From: Streptomyces sp. AC550_RSS872
Lineage (GTDB): Bacteria > Actinomycetota > Actinomycetes > Streptomycetales > Streptomycetaceae
DNA: 64,000 nucleotides
Direction: 5' to 3'
Assembly: GCF_019049285.1 (NCBI RefSeq)
Contig: NZ_JAGMUL010000062.1
Location: 1-64,000, forward strand
In this document: positions 6,846-14,921 of the stretch, piece by piece
How positions within the stretch are numbered: position 1 is the first letter of the stretch
Layout: each line of letters starts with the position of its first letter
Program-made: the position numbers and the translations under genes
Notes under the pieces: model-generated
Seen by the model: the letters and a program-made list of their open reading frames with translations, nothing else
Database searches by the model: none
What the model was told of the DNA's origin: nothing

Positions 6846-8969
6846 GTGACCGCCGAGACGTCCGTGCCGTCCACAGCGCTGCTGGCAGGAGCAGACCGGG
6901 ACGGTTCCAACTACACCGCGCGGCACCTGCTCGTCCTCGAGGGGCTCGAGGCCGTACGCAAGCGCCCGGGCATGTACATCGGGTCCACCGACAGCCGCGG
7001 TCTGATGCACTGCCTGTGGGAGATCATCGACAACTCCGTCGACGAGGCTCTCGGCGGGTACTGCGACCACATCGAGGTGATCCTCCACGACGACGGGTCC
7101 GTGGAGGTCCGGGACAACGGCCGGGGCATCCCGGTCGACGTCGAGCCCAAGACCGGTCTGTCCGGCGTCGAGGTCGTCATGACCAAGCTGCACGCCGGCG
7201 GCAAGTTCGGCGGCGGTTCGTACGCCGCCTCCGGCGGTCTGCACGGCGTGGGCGCCTCCGTGGTGAACGCCCTGTCCGCGCGGCTGGACGTCGAGGTGGA
7301 CCGCGGCGGCCACACCCACGCCATCAGCTTCCGGCGGGGCGTGCCCGGAGCCTTCGCCGCCGACGGTGCGAACGCCAAGTTCGAGGCCAAGAGCGGCCTG
7401 CGCAAGGGGAAGAAGATCCCCAAGACCCGCAACGGCACGCGCGTGCGGTACTGGGCCGACCGCCAGATCTTCCTCAAGGACGCCAAGCTCTCCCTGGAGA
7501 ACCTCCACCAGCGCGCCCGCCAGACCGCGTTCCTGGTGCCCGGCCTGACCATCGTCGTCCGCGACGAGTTCGGCCTCGGCGAGGGCGGCAGCAAGGGTGA
7601 GGAGTCCTTCCGCTTCGACGGCGGCATCAGCGAGTTCTGCGAGTACCTGGCCACCGACAAGCCGGTCTGCGACGTCCTCCGCTTCGGCGGCCAGGGCACC
7701 TTCAAGGAGACCGTCCCGGTCCTGGACGAGCACGGTCAGATGACGCCCACCCAGGTCACCCGTGAACTCGACGTCGATGTCGCGATGCGATGGGGCACGG
7801 GGTACGACACGACTCTGAAGTCGTTCGTGAACATCATCGCCACCCCCAAGGGCGGCACCCATGTCGCGGGTTTCGAGACGGCCGTGACCAGCACGATGAA
7901 CGAGGTGCTGCGCGCCAAGAAGCTGCTGCGCGTCGCCGAGGACGACATCGTCAAGGACGACGCCCTGGAGGGTCTCACCGCGGTCGTCACGGTCCGCCTC
8001 GCCGAGCCGCAGTTCGAGGGCCAGACCAAGGAGGTCCTGGGCACCTCGGCGGCCCGTCGCATCGTGAACACCGTGATCTCCCGGGAACTCAAGGCGTTCC
8101 TGACGTCCACGAAGAGGGACGCCGCGGCCCAGGCCAGGGTCGTCATGGAGAAGGCCGTCGCGGCCGCCCGTACGCGCATCGCGGCCCGCCAGCACAAGGA
8201 CGCCCAGCGCCGCAAGACGGCCCTGGAGTCCTCGTCGCTGCCCGCCAAGCTGGCCGACTGCCGCAGCGACGACGTCGACCGCAGCGAGCTGTTCATCGTC
8301 GAGGGAGACTCCGCGCTCGGCACCGCCAAGCTCGCCCGGAACTCCGAGTTCCAGGCGCTGCTGCCGATCCGCGGCAAGATCCTCAACGTCCAGAAGTCGT
8401 CCGTGACCGACATGCTCAAGAACGCCGAGTGCGGCGCGATCATCCAGGTCATAGGAGCGGGCTCCGGCCGGACCTTCGACATCGACGCGGCGCGCTACGG
8501 CAAGATCATCATGATGACCGACGCCGATGTGGACGGCTCCCACATCCGTACGCTGCTGCTGACGCTGTTCCAGCGCTACATGAGGCCGATGATCGAGGCC
8601 GGCCGGGTGTTCGCCGCGGTCCCGCCGCTGCACCGTATCGAGCTGATCCAGCCCAAGAAGGGGCAGGACAAGTACATCTACACGTACTCGGACCGTGAAC
8701 TGCGCGACAAGCTCATGGAGTTCCAGAGCAAGGGTGTCCGCTACAAGGACTCCATCCAGCGCTACAAGGGCCTCGGCGAGATGGACGCCGACCAGCTGGC
8801 CGAGACGACGATGGACCCGCGGCACCGGACCCTGCGCCGGATCAGCCTCACCGACCTGGAGGCCGCCGAGCGGGTCTTCGACCTGCTGATGGGGAACGAC
8901 GTGGCGCCGCGCAAGGAGTTCATCTCCAGCTCGGCGGCGACGTTGGATCGGTCGCGAATCGACGCGTAG
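6846..8969 (+). CDS. parE: DNA topoisomerase IV subunit B (ParE; GyrB2)
   Basis: A 707-residue ATPase subunit of the type IIA topoisomerase that unlinks daughter chromosomes; it pairs with the ParC encoded at 19961-22417. GHKL ATPase motifs: EIIDNSVDEA (Bergerat N box), DNGRGIPV, GGLHGVGASVVNALS. The transducer domain follows, then the TOPRIM domain with EGDSALG and the Mg-binding DADVDGSH, and a C-terminal QRYKGLGEMDADQL. It lacks the longer C-terminal insertion of some GyrB proteins. GTG 6846 is chosen from GAGGAG at 6830-6835; the frame is open to 6666 without support. Monocistronic. Confidence 0.95.
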   Translation: MTAETSVPSTALLAGADRDGSNYTARHLLVLEGLEAVRKRPGMYIGSTDSRGLMHCLWEIIDNSVDEALGGYCDHIEVILHDDGSVEVRDNGRGIPVDVEPKTGLSGVEVVMTKLHAGGKFGGGSYAASGGLHGVGASVVNALSARLDVEVDRGGHTHAISFRRGVPGAFAADGANAKFEAKSGLRKGKKIPKTRNGTRVRYWADRQIFLKDAKLSLENLHQRARQTAFLVPGLTIVVRDEFGLGEGGSKGEESFRFDGGISEFCEYLATDKPVCDVLRFGGQGTFKETVPVLDEHGQMTPTQVTRELDVDVAMRWGTGYDTTLKSFVNIIATPKGGTHVAGFETAVTSTMNEVLRAKKLLRVAEDDIVKDDALEGLTAVVTVRLAEPQFEGQTKEVLGTSAARRIVNTVISRELKAFLTSTKRDAAAQARVVMEKAVAAARTRIAARQHKDAQRRKTALESSSLPAKLADCRSDDVDRSELFIVEGDSALGTAKLARNSEFQALLPIRGKILNVQKSSVTDMLKNAECGAIIQVIGAGSGRTFDIDAARYGKIIMMTDADVDGSHIRTLLLTLFQRYMRPMIEAGRVFAAVPPLHRIELIQPKKGQDKYIYTYSDRELRDKLMEFQSKGVRYKDSIQRYKGLGEMDADQLAETTMDPRHRTLRRISLTDLEAAERVFDLLMGNDVAPRKEFISSSAATLDRSRIDA

Positions 8970-9041
8970 CCGCTGCCCTGGGCTTGGGCCGTGTCTTTTC
9001 GGCCTCGGCCTCGGCCTCGCCTTCGCGCCTGTTCTGGGTAC

Positions 9042-9085
9042 CCACCCGCACCGCCCGTACGGCCTTCGTCGTCGGGTGCGGGTGG
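9042..9085 (+). terminator. Candidate terminator after parE
   Basis: An 11-bp perfect stem (9042-9052 with 9075-9085); the 22-base loop holds a smaller GC-rich palindrome (CCCGTACGG). It lies about 75 bases after the parE stop. Confidence 0.55.
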
Positions 9086-9192
9086 CCCCTGTGGGGAGCA
9101 TTCGCCGTTGGCGGCTGGGGAGCGTCACCTGATGGGGTGAAGCCCTGAGAGAAGTCCGGTCGGGGATCTTTCCGTTCTGTCCATGCTTGGGC

Positions 9193-9615
9193 ATGTACTC
9201 AGACGATCCCTGGTACGACGCCCTCGCCTCCGGATGGGGGGAGGCCGACGTCACCGACGCTCCCGACGCCGCTCCGCCCCGCGCGGGTGACGTGTACCTC
9301 GAGGTGCAGCGCAGTGCGGCCTTTCAGGAGGTGCGCAGCCGGTACCGGAGGTTCGTGGTGCCGGCGGTCGTGGGGTTCCTTTCCTGGTACTTGGCGTACA
9401 TCGTGGCCGCCACGACCGCGCCGGGGCTGATGGCCCGGCCCGTGGCGGGTGCCGTGAACGTGGCGATGGTTGCGGGGCTCGGCCAGTTCCTCACCACCTT
9501 CCTGCTCACCTGGGCATACACCCGCCACGCGCGCCTGCGCCGGGACCGGACCGCGCTCGAACTCAGGTGGAGCACCCAGGAGTTGACGCGCGTCACCAGA
9601 GGCGGTGCCTCGTGA
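9193..9615 (+). CDS. DUF485 membrane protein, symporter partner
   Basis: A 140-residue protein with a soluble N-terminal half containing the DUF485 signature (SAAFQEVRSRYRRFVVPA) and two membrane helices (about residues 57-75 and 86-108). DUF485 proteins are regularly encoded just before acetate/solute:sodium symporters and are thought to assist them. The stop overlaps the next start by four bases (GTGA), indicating translational coupling. ATG 9193 is preferred to the TTG two codons upstream; no clear ribosome site precedes either, so the start is uncertain. Confidence 0.85.
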   Translation: MYSDDPWYDALASGWGEADVTDAPDAAPPRAGDVYLEVQRSAAFQEVRSRYRRFVVPAVVGFLSWYLAYIVAATTAPGLMARPVAGAVNVAMVAGLGQFLTTFLLTWAYTRHARLRRDRTALELRWSTQELTRVTRGGAS

Positions 9616-11204
9616 CGGACGACCATCAGACGTCGGCGCTGCTTCTGTTCAGCGTGTTCGTCGCGGTCACGCTGGCGATCACGACGTGGGTGAGCCGCGA
9701 CCGGCAAGGCTCGGCGGAGGAGTTCTACGCGGGCGGTCGACTCTTCACACCCATGGAGAATGGTTTTGCCATCGCGGGCGACTACATGTCGGCCGCCTCC
9801 TTCCTCGGCATCTCCGGCCTCATCGCCCTCTTCGGCTACGACGGGATGCTGTACTCGGTGGGCTTCCTGGTCGCCTGGCTGGTGGTGCTGTTCCTCGTCG
9901 CCGAACTGGTACGCAACTGCGGGCGGTTCACGCTCGCCGACGTCGTCGCCGCACGGATGCGAGAGCGCCCCGTGCGGATCGCGCTGGGAACTTCCTCGGT
10001 CACCGTGTCCGTTCTGTATCTGGTGGCGCAGATGGTGGGCGCGGGCACCCTGGTCGCGCTGCTGCTCGGGGGCAGGAGCGAGGCGGCGCGGGCCTGGACC
10101 GTCATCGGCGTCGGCGTGCTCATGGTGATCTATGTGTCGTGGGGAGGGATACGGGCCACCACCTGGATCCAGATCGTCAAGTCGGTCCTGCTGCTCGGCG
10201 GCACCGTCGCGTTGACGGTGCTCGTCCTGGTGCGCTTCCACGGCGACTTCGACCGGCTGCTGCTCACGGCGGCCGAGCGCAGCGGTCACGGTGAGGCGTT
10301 CCTCGCGCCCGGGCTGAAGTACGGCGCCGACTGGACGTCCCGGTTCGATTTCATCAGCCTGGGGCTCGCGCTGGTCCTGGGCACCGCCGGGCTGCCGCAC
10401 ATCCTGTCCCGCTTCTACACCGTCCCCACCGCCCGCGCGGCACGGCGCTCGGTGGTCTGGGCGATCGGACTCATCGGCGGGTTCTACCTGATGACAATCG
10501 TGCTGGGGTTCGGCGCCGCCGCGATCGTCGGACCCGAGGCCGTACGTGGGTCGAACGCGGCCGGGAACACGGCCGTTCCGCTGCTCGCCCTCGACCTGGG
10601 CGGTGGCGCGGACTCCACCGGAGGAACGGTTCTCTTCGCCGTGGTGGCCGCCGTCGCCTTCGCCACGATCCTCGCCGTGGTCGCCGGAATCACGCTCTCC
10701 TCCTCGGCCTCAGTGGCCCACGATCTGTATGCCTCGCTACGGCGCCGACGCGCCCGGCCCCGCAGGGAGGTGGCCGTGGCGCGCGTCGCCGCGGTCGGCA
10801 TCGGCGTCGTCGCGATCGCCCTCGGACTGCTGGCCCGCGACCTCAACGTCGCCTTCCTCGTGGGACTCGCCTTCGCCGTCGCCGCGTCCGCAAATCTGCC
10901 GGTGCTGCTCTACTCGCTGTTCTGGCGCGACTTCACCACGCGGGGCGCCGTATGGGCCGTGTACGGAGGCCTTGTTCCGGCCGTGGTGCTGGTGCTGCTG
11001 TCGCCGGTGGTGTCGGGCAGCCCCGAATCACTCGCCCCCGGCGTCGACTTCCAGTGCTTCCCCCTCCAGAACCCGGGCCTCGTCTCCATCCCACTGGGCT
11101 TCGTCGCGGGCTGGCTCGGCACCGTCACCTCGGCCGAGATCCCGGACGCGGCCAAGCACGCGGAGACCGAGGTGCGGTCGCTGACAGGTGCGGGGGCGGT
11201 CTAG
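9612..11204 (+). CDS. Sodium:solute symporter, ActP-like (SSS family)
   Basis: A 530-residue permease with about 13 hydrophobic segments. The SSS landmarks are the N-terminal EEFYAGGRLFTPMENGFAIAG, GDYMSAASFLGISG, the central WGGIRATTWIQIVK and GLPHILSRFYTVP, and ATILAVVAGITLSSSASVAHDLY. These match the acetate permease (ActP) branch, so short carboxylates such as acetate or pyruvate are the likely cargo, taken up with sodium. Start GTG 9612 overlaps the DUF485 stop. The nearby CitAB-like two-component genes, convergent just downstream, may regulate carboxylate uptake; that is inference. Confidence 0.88.
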   Translation: MTDDHQTSALLLFSVFVAVTLAITTWVSRDRQGSAEEFYAGGRLFTPMENGFAIAGDYMSAASFLGISGLIALFGYDGMLYSVGFLVAWLVVLFLVAELVRNCGRFTLADVVAARMRERPVRIALGTSSVTVSVLYLVAQMVGAGTLVALLLGGRSEAARAWTVIGVGVLMVIYVSWGGIRATTWIQIVKSVLLLGGTVALTVLVLVRFHGDFDRLLLTAAERSGHGEAFLAPGLKYGADWTSRFDFISLGLALVLGTAGLPHILSRFYTVPTARAARRSVVWAIGLIGGFYLMTIVLGFGAAAIVGPEAVRGSNAAGNTAVPLLALDLGGGADSTGGTVLFAVVAAVAFATILAVVAGITLSSSASVAHDLYASLRRRRARPRREVAVARVAAVGIGVVAIALGLLARDLNVAFLVGLAFAVAASANLPVLLYSLFWRDFTTRGAVWAVYGGLVPAVVLVLLSPVVSGSPESLAPGVDFQCFPLQNPGLVSIPLGFVAGWLGTVTSAEIPDAAKHAETEVRSLTGAGAV

Positions 11205-11361
11205 GGCGGCACAAGAGCGCCTTCGGTGTCGTACGACCGCTCCGGACGCCGTATGGCCGAGGCCACTGTGCGCTGTCGGGCCGTCGGCTGATAGTTCGGT
11301 GCCCTGCGTCCGTATCAAAGGGAGGGCACGGTTCCCTTCCCCCGCCCCCACGGACCGTGCC

Positions 11362-12042
11362 TCAGGCGCGGGTCGCCCACACGTAACGGTGTTCCGGGCG
11401 GCCCGCGTCCCCGTACTTGAGGGTGAGCCGGGCCCGTCCCGTGCGTTCCAGGAGCTTGAGATAGCGCTGGGCGGTCTGGCGGCTGACCCCCGTGCGCTCG
11501 GCGATCTCCTGGGCAGACAGCGGCCCTTCGGCGTTCATCAGGGAGCGGCGCACGAGTTCCGCGGTGGTGGGGGAGTGGCCCTTGGGCAGATCGGGCTCCG
11601 AGGACGCGGACAGCGCGCCGAAGATCCGGTCCACCTCGGCCTGCTCCGCCTCGCCGCCGCTGTCCAGGGTGCGGCGCAGCTCCGCGTACGCCTCCAGCTT
11701 GGCCCGCAGCCCCGCGAAGGCGAACGGCTTGACCAGGTACTGGAGCGCGCCATGCCGCATCGCCGCCTGCACCGTCGACACGTCCCGGGCCGCCGTCACC
11801 ATGATCACGTCGGTCTGGTGGCCGCGCCGGCGCATCTCCTGGACGACCGACAGACCCGTCTCGTCGGGCAGGTAGTGGTCCATCAGGACCAGATCCACGC
11901 GGGGCAGCGCCTCCACCTGGCGCAGTGCCTCGGCCGCGTTGTGGGCCTCGCCGGCCACATGGAAGCCCGGCACCTTCTCGACGTAGGCGCAGTTGACGCG
12001 CGCGACTCGCGTGTCGTCGTCCACGACCAGGACCTCGATCAT
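11362..12042 (-). CDS. Response regulator, CitB/DcuR family
   Basis: A 226-residue response regulator. The receiver domain (1-120) has the acidic pocket DDD at residues 8-10, phospho-acceptor Asp55 (VLMDHYLPDETG), Thr83 (MVTAARD) and Lys105 (YLVKPFAF). The C-terminal half carries a winged helix-turn-helix (GPLSAQEIAERTGVSRQTAQ), as in CitB and DctR-like regulators. ATG 12042 overlaps the kinase stop by four bases. The adjacent kinase is its partner. Regulators of this family control uptake and use of citrate or C4-dicarboxylates, and citrate-synthase-type genes and a carboxylate symporter lie close by. Confidence 0.92.
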   Translation of the reverse strand: MIEVLVVDDDTRVARVNCAYVEKVPGFHVAGEAHNAAEALRQVEALPRVDLVLMDHYLPDETGLSVVQEMRRRGHQTDVIMVTAARDVSTVQAAMRHGALQYLVKPFAFAGLRAKLEAYAELRRTLDSGGEAEQAEVDRIFGALSASSEPDLPKGHSPTTAELVRRSLMNAEGPLSAQEIAERTGVSRQTAQRYLKLLERTGRARLTLKYGDAGRPEHRYVWATRA

Positions 12043-13724
12043 CGCGACTCCTCCTCGGCGGCGGCGGTCCGCGCATCTGACGGCACGGTGAGGGCGGGTT
12101 CCAGGCCCGGCTCGGCCAGTGCCTCGGGCAGGACGACCGTGAACTCGGCGCCTCCGCCGGCCGCCTCGCCCACCGCCGCGCTCCCACCCTGCCGTTCGGC
12201 GAGCCTGCGCACCAGGGAGAGCCCTATGCCACGCTCACGGTGCGCCGGCGGCTTCTTGGTGGACCAGCCCTCGGTGAAGATCAACTCGCGCTGCTCCGCG
12301 GGGATTCCCGGGCCGGTGTCGCGCACCCTGAGGATCGCGGTGCGCCCCTCGGCACGCAGTTCGACCTCCACGCGCGCGTGCGCGGTGCCCGCGACGGCGT
12401 CGAGGGCGTTGTCCACCAGGTTGCCGACGATGGTGACGAGGCCCCTGGGGTCGATCAGCCGGTCCGGGAGCCCGGTGCGGTCCGCGAGGCGCAGCGCGAC
12501 GCCGCGCTCGGCGGCCACCGTCGCCTTGCCGACCAGCAGGGCGGCGAGCAGCGGGTCCTGGATCTTCTCGGCGACCTGTTCCGCGGTGTCCCGGTGATCG
12601 CCGACCACCTCGCCGACGAACTCCACGGCGTCGTCGTACATCTCCAGCTCCAGCAGCCCGAGCAGTGTGTGCATGCGGTTGGCGTGCTCGTGGTCCTGGG
12701 CGCGCAGGGCGTCGATCAGGCCCCGCGTCGAGTCGAGTTCCCGGCCGAGCTGCTCCAGCTCGGTGCGGTCGCGCAGGGTGGCCACGGCGCCGCCGTCGTC
12801 GGTGGGCATGCGGTTGGCGACCAGGACACGCTGACCGCGGACGGTGAGCAGGTCGGTGCCGGTGACCCGGCCGGCCAGCACGTCGGTGGTACGGCCCTCG
12901 CCGAGCGCCTCGTCGAGGGACCGGCCGACGGCCTCGTCACCAATGCCGAGGAGCCGGGCCGCCTCGTCGTTGAGGAGGCGGACACGGCCCGTGCGGTCCA
13001 GGGCGACGACGCCCTCCCGGATGCCGTGCAGCATCGCCTCGCGCTCCGCGAGCAGCGCCGAGATATCGGAGAAGGCCAGGTCACGGGTCTGTCGCTGGAC
13101 CCGGCGCGAGATCAGCCAGGCGGCCAGCGCGCCGACCGCCAGGGCGCCGCCCGCGTACGCGAACAGCTCGGGGATCGTGTGCAGCAGCCTGGCCCGCACG
13201 CTGTCGTAGGCGATGCCGACCGAGACCGCGCCGATGATCTTCCCGTCACTGTCGCGCAGCGGCACCTTGCCACGCGCGCTGCGGCCGAGGGTGCCGTTGT
13301 CGATCTGCATGACCTCATGGCCGGAGAGGGCCTGGCCCGGGTCGGTGGAGACCGTCCGGCCGACCTCGCCCGGGGTGGGATGGGACCAGCGGACCCCGCG
13401 CCGGTCCATCACCACGATGTACTCGGCCTTGGTGGCCTCACGGATACGTTCCGCCTTCCGCTGGACCGGCCCGCCGACCGTCGCCGGAGTGCGCGCGAGA
13501 TCCTCGGCGATCTGCGGCTGGGCCGCGGTGGTCTGCGCGATCGACAGTGCGCGGCGCATCGCCTGGTCGTCCAGCTGGTCGCTGAGCGGAGCGAGGAACA
13601 GCCCGGTCGCGAGCACCGCGACTCCCGCGGCGATGGCCACCTGCATCAGCAGCACCTGCGCGAACATCCGCCGGGGCAGACCGAGGCGCAGGCGACGTGC
13701 GGGGGGAGTGGGGCTCATACCCAT
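12039..13724 (-). CDS. Sensor histidine kinase, CitA/DcuS-like
   Basis: A 561-residue membrane kinase: first membrane helix about residues 25-47, a periplasmic PDC/PAS sensor domain (about 48-180; IVVMDRRGVRWSHP, and VPLRDSDGKIIGAVSVGI typical of CitA), second helix about 188-210, cytoplasmic PAS (about 225-320), a dimerisation helix with DHEHANRMHTLLGLLE where the phosphorylated His lies (LRAQDHEHAN), and an HATPase domain (NLVDNALDAV, DTGPGIP, GIGLSLVRRL). The start is placed at ATG 13724, with ATG 13718 an alternative; upstream codons in frame lack support. It is the first gene of a coupled pair with the response regulator. The ligand is probably a di- or tricarboxylate, by family. Confidence 0.9.
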   Translation of the reverse strand: MGMSPTPPARRLRLGLPRRMFAQVLLMQVAIAAGVAVLATGLFLAPLSDQLDDQAMRRALSIAQTTAAQPQIAEDLARTPATVGGPVQRKAERIREATKAEYIVVMDRRGVRWSHPTPGEVGRTVSTDPGQALSGHEVMQIDNGTLGRSARGKVPLRDSDGKIIGAVSVGIAYDSVRARLLHTIPELFAYAGGALAVGALAAWLISRRVQRQTRDLAFSDISALLAEREAMLHGIREGVVALDRTGRVRLLNDEAARLLGIGDEAVGRSLDEALGEGRTTDVLAGRVTGTDLLTVRGQRVLVANRMPTDDGGAVATLRDRTELEQLGRELDSTRGLIDALRAQDHEHANRMHTLLGLLELEMYDDAVEFVGEVVGDHRDTAEQVAEKIQDPLLAALLVGKATVAAERGVALRLADRTGLPDRLIDPRGLVTIVGNLVDNALDAVAGTAHARVEVELRAEGRTAILRVRDTGPGIPAEQRELIFTEGWSTKKPPAHRERGIGLSLVRRLAERQGGSAAVGEAAGGGAEFTVVLPEALAEPGLEPALTVPSDARTAAAEEESR

Positions 13725-13778
13725 GACGGTACGTGGACCGGCGGGATGTCCCGTAGAGGGGTGTGGCGTGGATCTCTT

Positions 13779-13855
13779 GATCAATGTCGAGGGAGATGAT
13801 CAATGTCCGGATCAATGCCGGACAGCCGGTCCATGCAACCGTCTATGCAACCGTC
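13779..13855. repeat. Short direct repeats in front of the CitA-like kinase gene
   Basis: GATCAATGTC occurs at 13779-13788 and 13798-13807, and GATCAATGCC at 13810-13819. ATGCAACCGTC occurs twice in tandem at 13833-13843 and 13845-13855. They lie 55-130 bases upstream of the kinase start, in its promoter region, and are A/T-richer than their surroundings. They could be operator sites for the response regulator; this is inference. Confidence 0.5.
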
Positions 13856-13893
13856 CAGGCGACCGGTCCCTGTGACGGATCCGGTGCATCTGA

Positions 13894-14835
13894 TCAACTT
13901 GCGAGTGCCGTCGTCATCGTGAGCTCTCGCACCGTCACCACGTCCATCCGCGCGGGCGAGCCGAGCACCGACCCACAGCTCTCGGGGCGCGGCGGCAGGG
14001 AGACGCCCTGTGCCACGCCGACCCGCCAGTGGCGTCCGTCGCAGTGGGCGACCGTCACTTCCCAGCGAGGGGCAGCGCCGTCCGTCCGTACGACAGTCAG
14101 CGCCTCCGCGGCGTCCTCGCCGGTGGCCCTGCGTACGGCCAGCTCGGCCGCCTGGGCGGGCCGCTCCCAGGCCGAGTTCCCACGGCATCCCTCGACGACG
14201 ATCCGGCCCTCCTGGACGCCGTGCAGGACCGCCTTGACCGCGTGGGCCTGCGCCCGGCCGTACGCGTAGCCGTACGGCAGCACGAGCAGCGTCGGTGAGA
14301 ACCGGTGGCCACCCAGATGGGTGACCTCCCAGACGCCCTCCACGCCGGAGGCGGCGAGCTCGGCCGCGAGGGGGCGGCCGAGGAGTGCGCAGCAGCGGTC
14401 CCGCTTGCCGTTGGTGCAGACGAGCGCGAGGGGACCGCCTGTGTGGCGGCGCCCCTGGAGTGCCGAGTCGAAGGTGTGGTGGTCACCCCTGCCGAGGGCG
14501 GCGAAATCCAGCTCCAGCAGCTGCTCGGGGTCGCTGATCGTGGCCGCGTGCAGCCATACGTTCCCGGGCACGGTGTGGGCCGCGTAGACCTGCCGCTCGG
14601 CGGCGGTGCCGCAGTCGGCGTGCCGGCCGGGGCGGCGGATCAGCGCGACGCGTACGCCGGTGCCCTTCGTGGCCGCCTCCAGGGCTCGGCCCAGCACCGG
14701 GTCCAGGTGGCTCTGCGTGAGTGCCTTGGCACCCCACGGGCCGGGCTGCTCCACCAGCAGCCAGGTCGTCGCGGTCGCCGCGGTCCCCGCGATGGGCTCG
14801 TCGAGGTCCTGCGAGACGGTTGAGCACGTACTCAC
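13894..14835 (-). CDS. Sucrase/ferredoxin-like family protein
   Basis: A 313-residue protein of the 'sucrase/ferredoxin-like' group (thioredoxin-like fold, related to yeast Apd1). Visible marks are CxNGKRDRCCALLG (residues 139-152), the HLGGHRFSPTLLVLP block (residues 173-187) and Cys218 in VVEGCRG; His and Cys residues of these blocks bind a [2Fe-2S] cluster in characterised relatives. It may act in iron or siderophore redox chemistry. An iron box touches the GTG start, so repression by DmdR1/IdeR under iron sufficiency is expected. No ribosome site separates the box from GTG 14835, so the message may be leaderless or the true start may be further in. Confidence 0.8.
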   Translation of the reverse strand: MSTCSTVSQDLDEPIAGTAATATTWLLVEQPGPWGAKALTQSHLDPVLGRALEAATKGTGVRVALIRRPGRHADCGTAAERQVYAAHTVPGNVWLHAATISDPEQLLELDFAALGRGDHHTFDSALQGRRHTGGPLALVCTNGKRDRCCALLGRPLAAELAASGVEGVWEVTHLGGHRFSPTLLVLPYGYAYGRAQAHAVKAVLHGVQEGRIVVEGCRGNSAWERPAQAAELAVRRATGEDAAEALTVVRTDGAAPRWEVTVAHCDGRHWRVGVAQGVSLPPRPESCGSVLGSPARMDVVTVRELTMTTALAS

Positions 14836-14854
14836 AGAGGTGAGCCTAACCTGA
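14836..14854. promoter_or_regulatory. Iron box (DmdR1/IdeR site)
   Basis: Read on the minus strand the 19 bases are TCAGGTTAGGCTCACCTCT, matching the actinobacterial iron-box pattern TTAGGTTAGGCTCACCTAA at 16 of 19 positions. It abuts the start codon of the sucrase/ferredoxin-like gene, where a bound repressor would block transcription when iron is plentiful. Confidence 0.8.
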
Positions 14855-14921
14855 CTTGGGTGGCGGTGGCTGGTCGAGGGGTCTGGTCCGGGGATGGCCG
14901 AGGCCCTGTCCTGCGCCTGTC

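Noticed and set aside
6801..9254. 817-codon minus-strand open frame opposite parE
   Set aside because: Shadow of parE; no family resemblance and no ribosome site.
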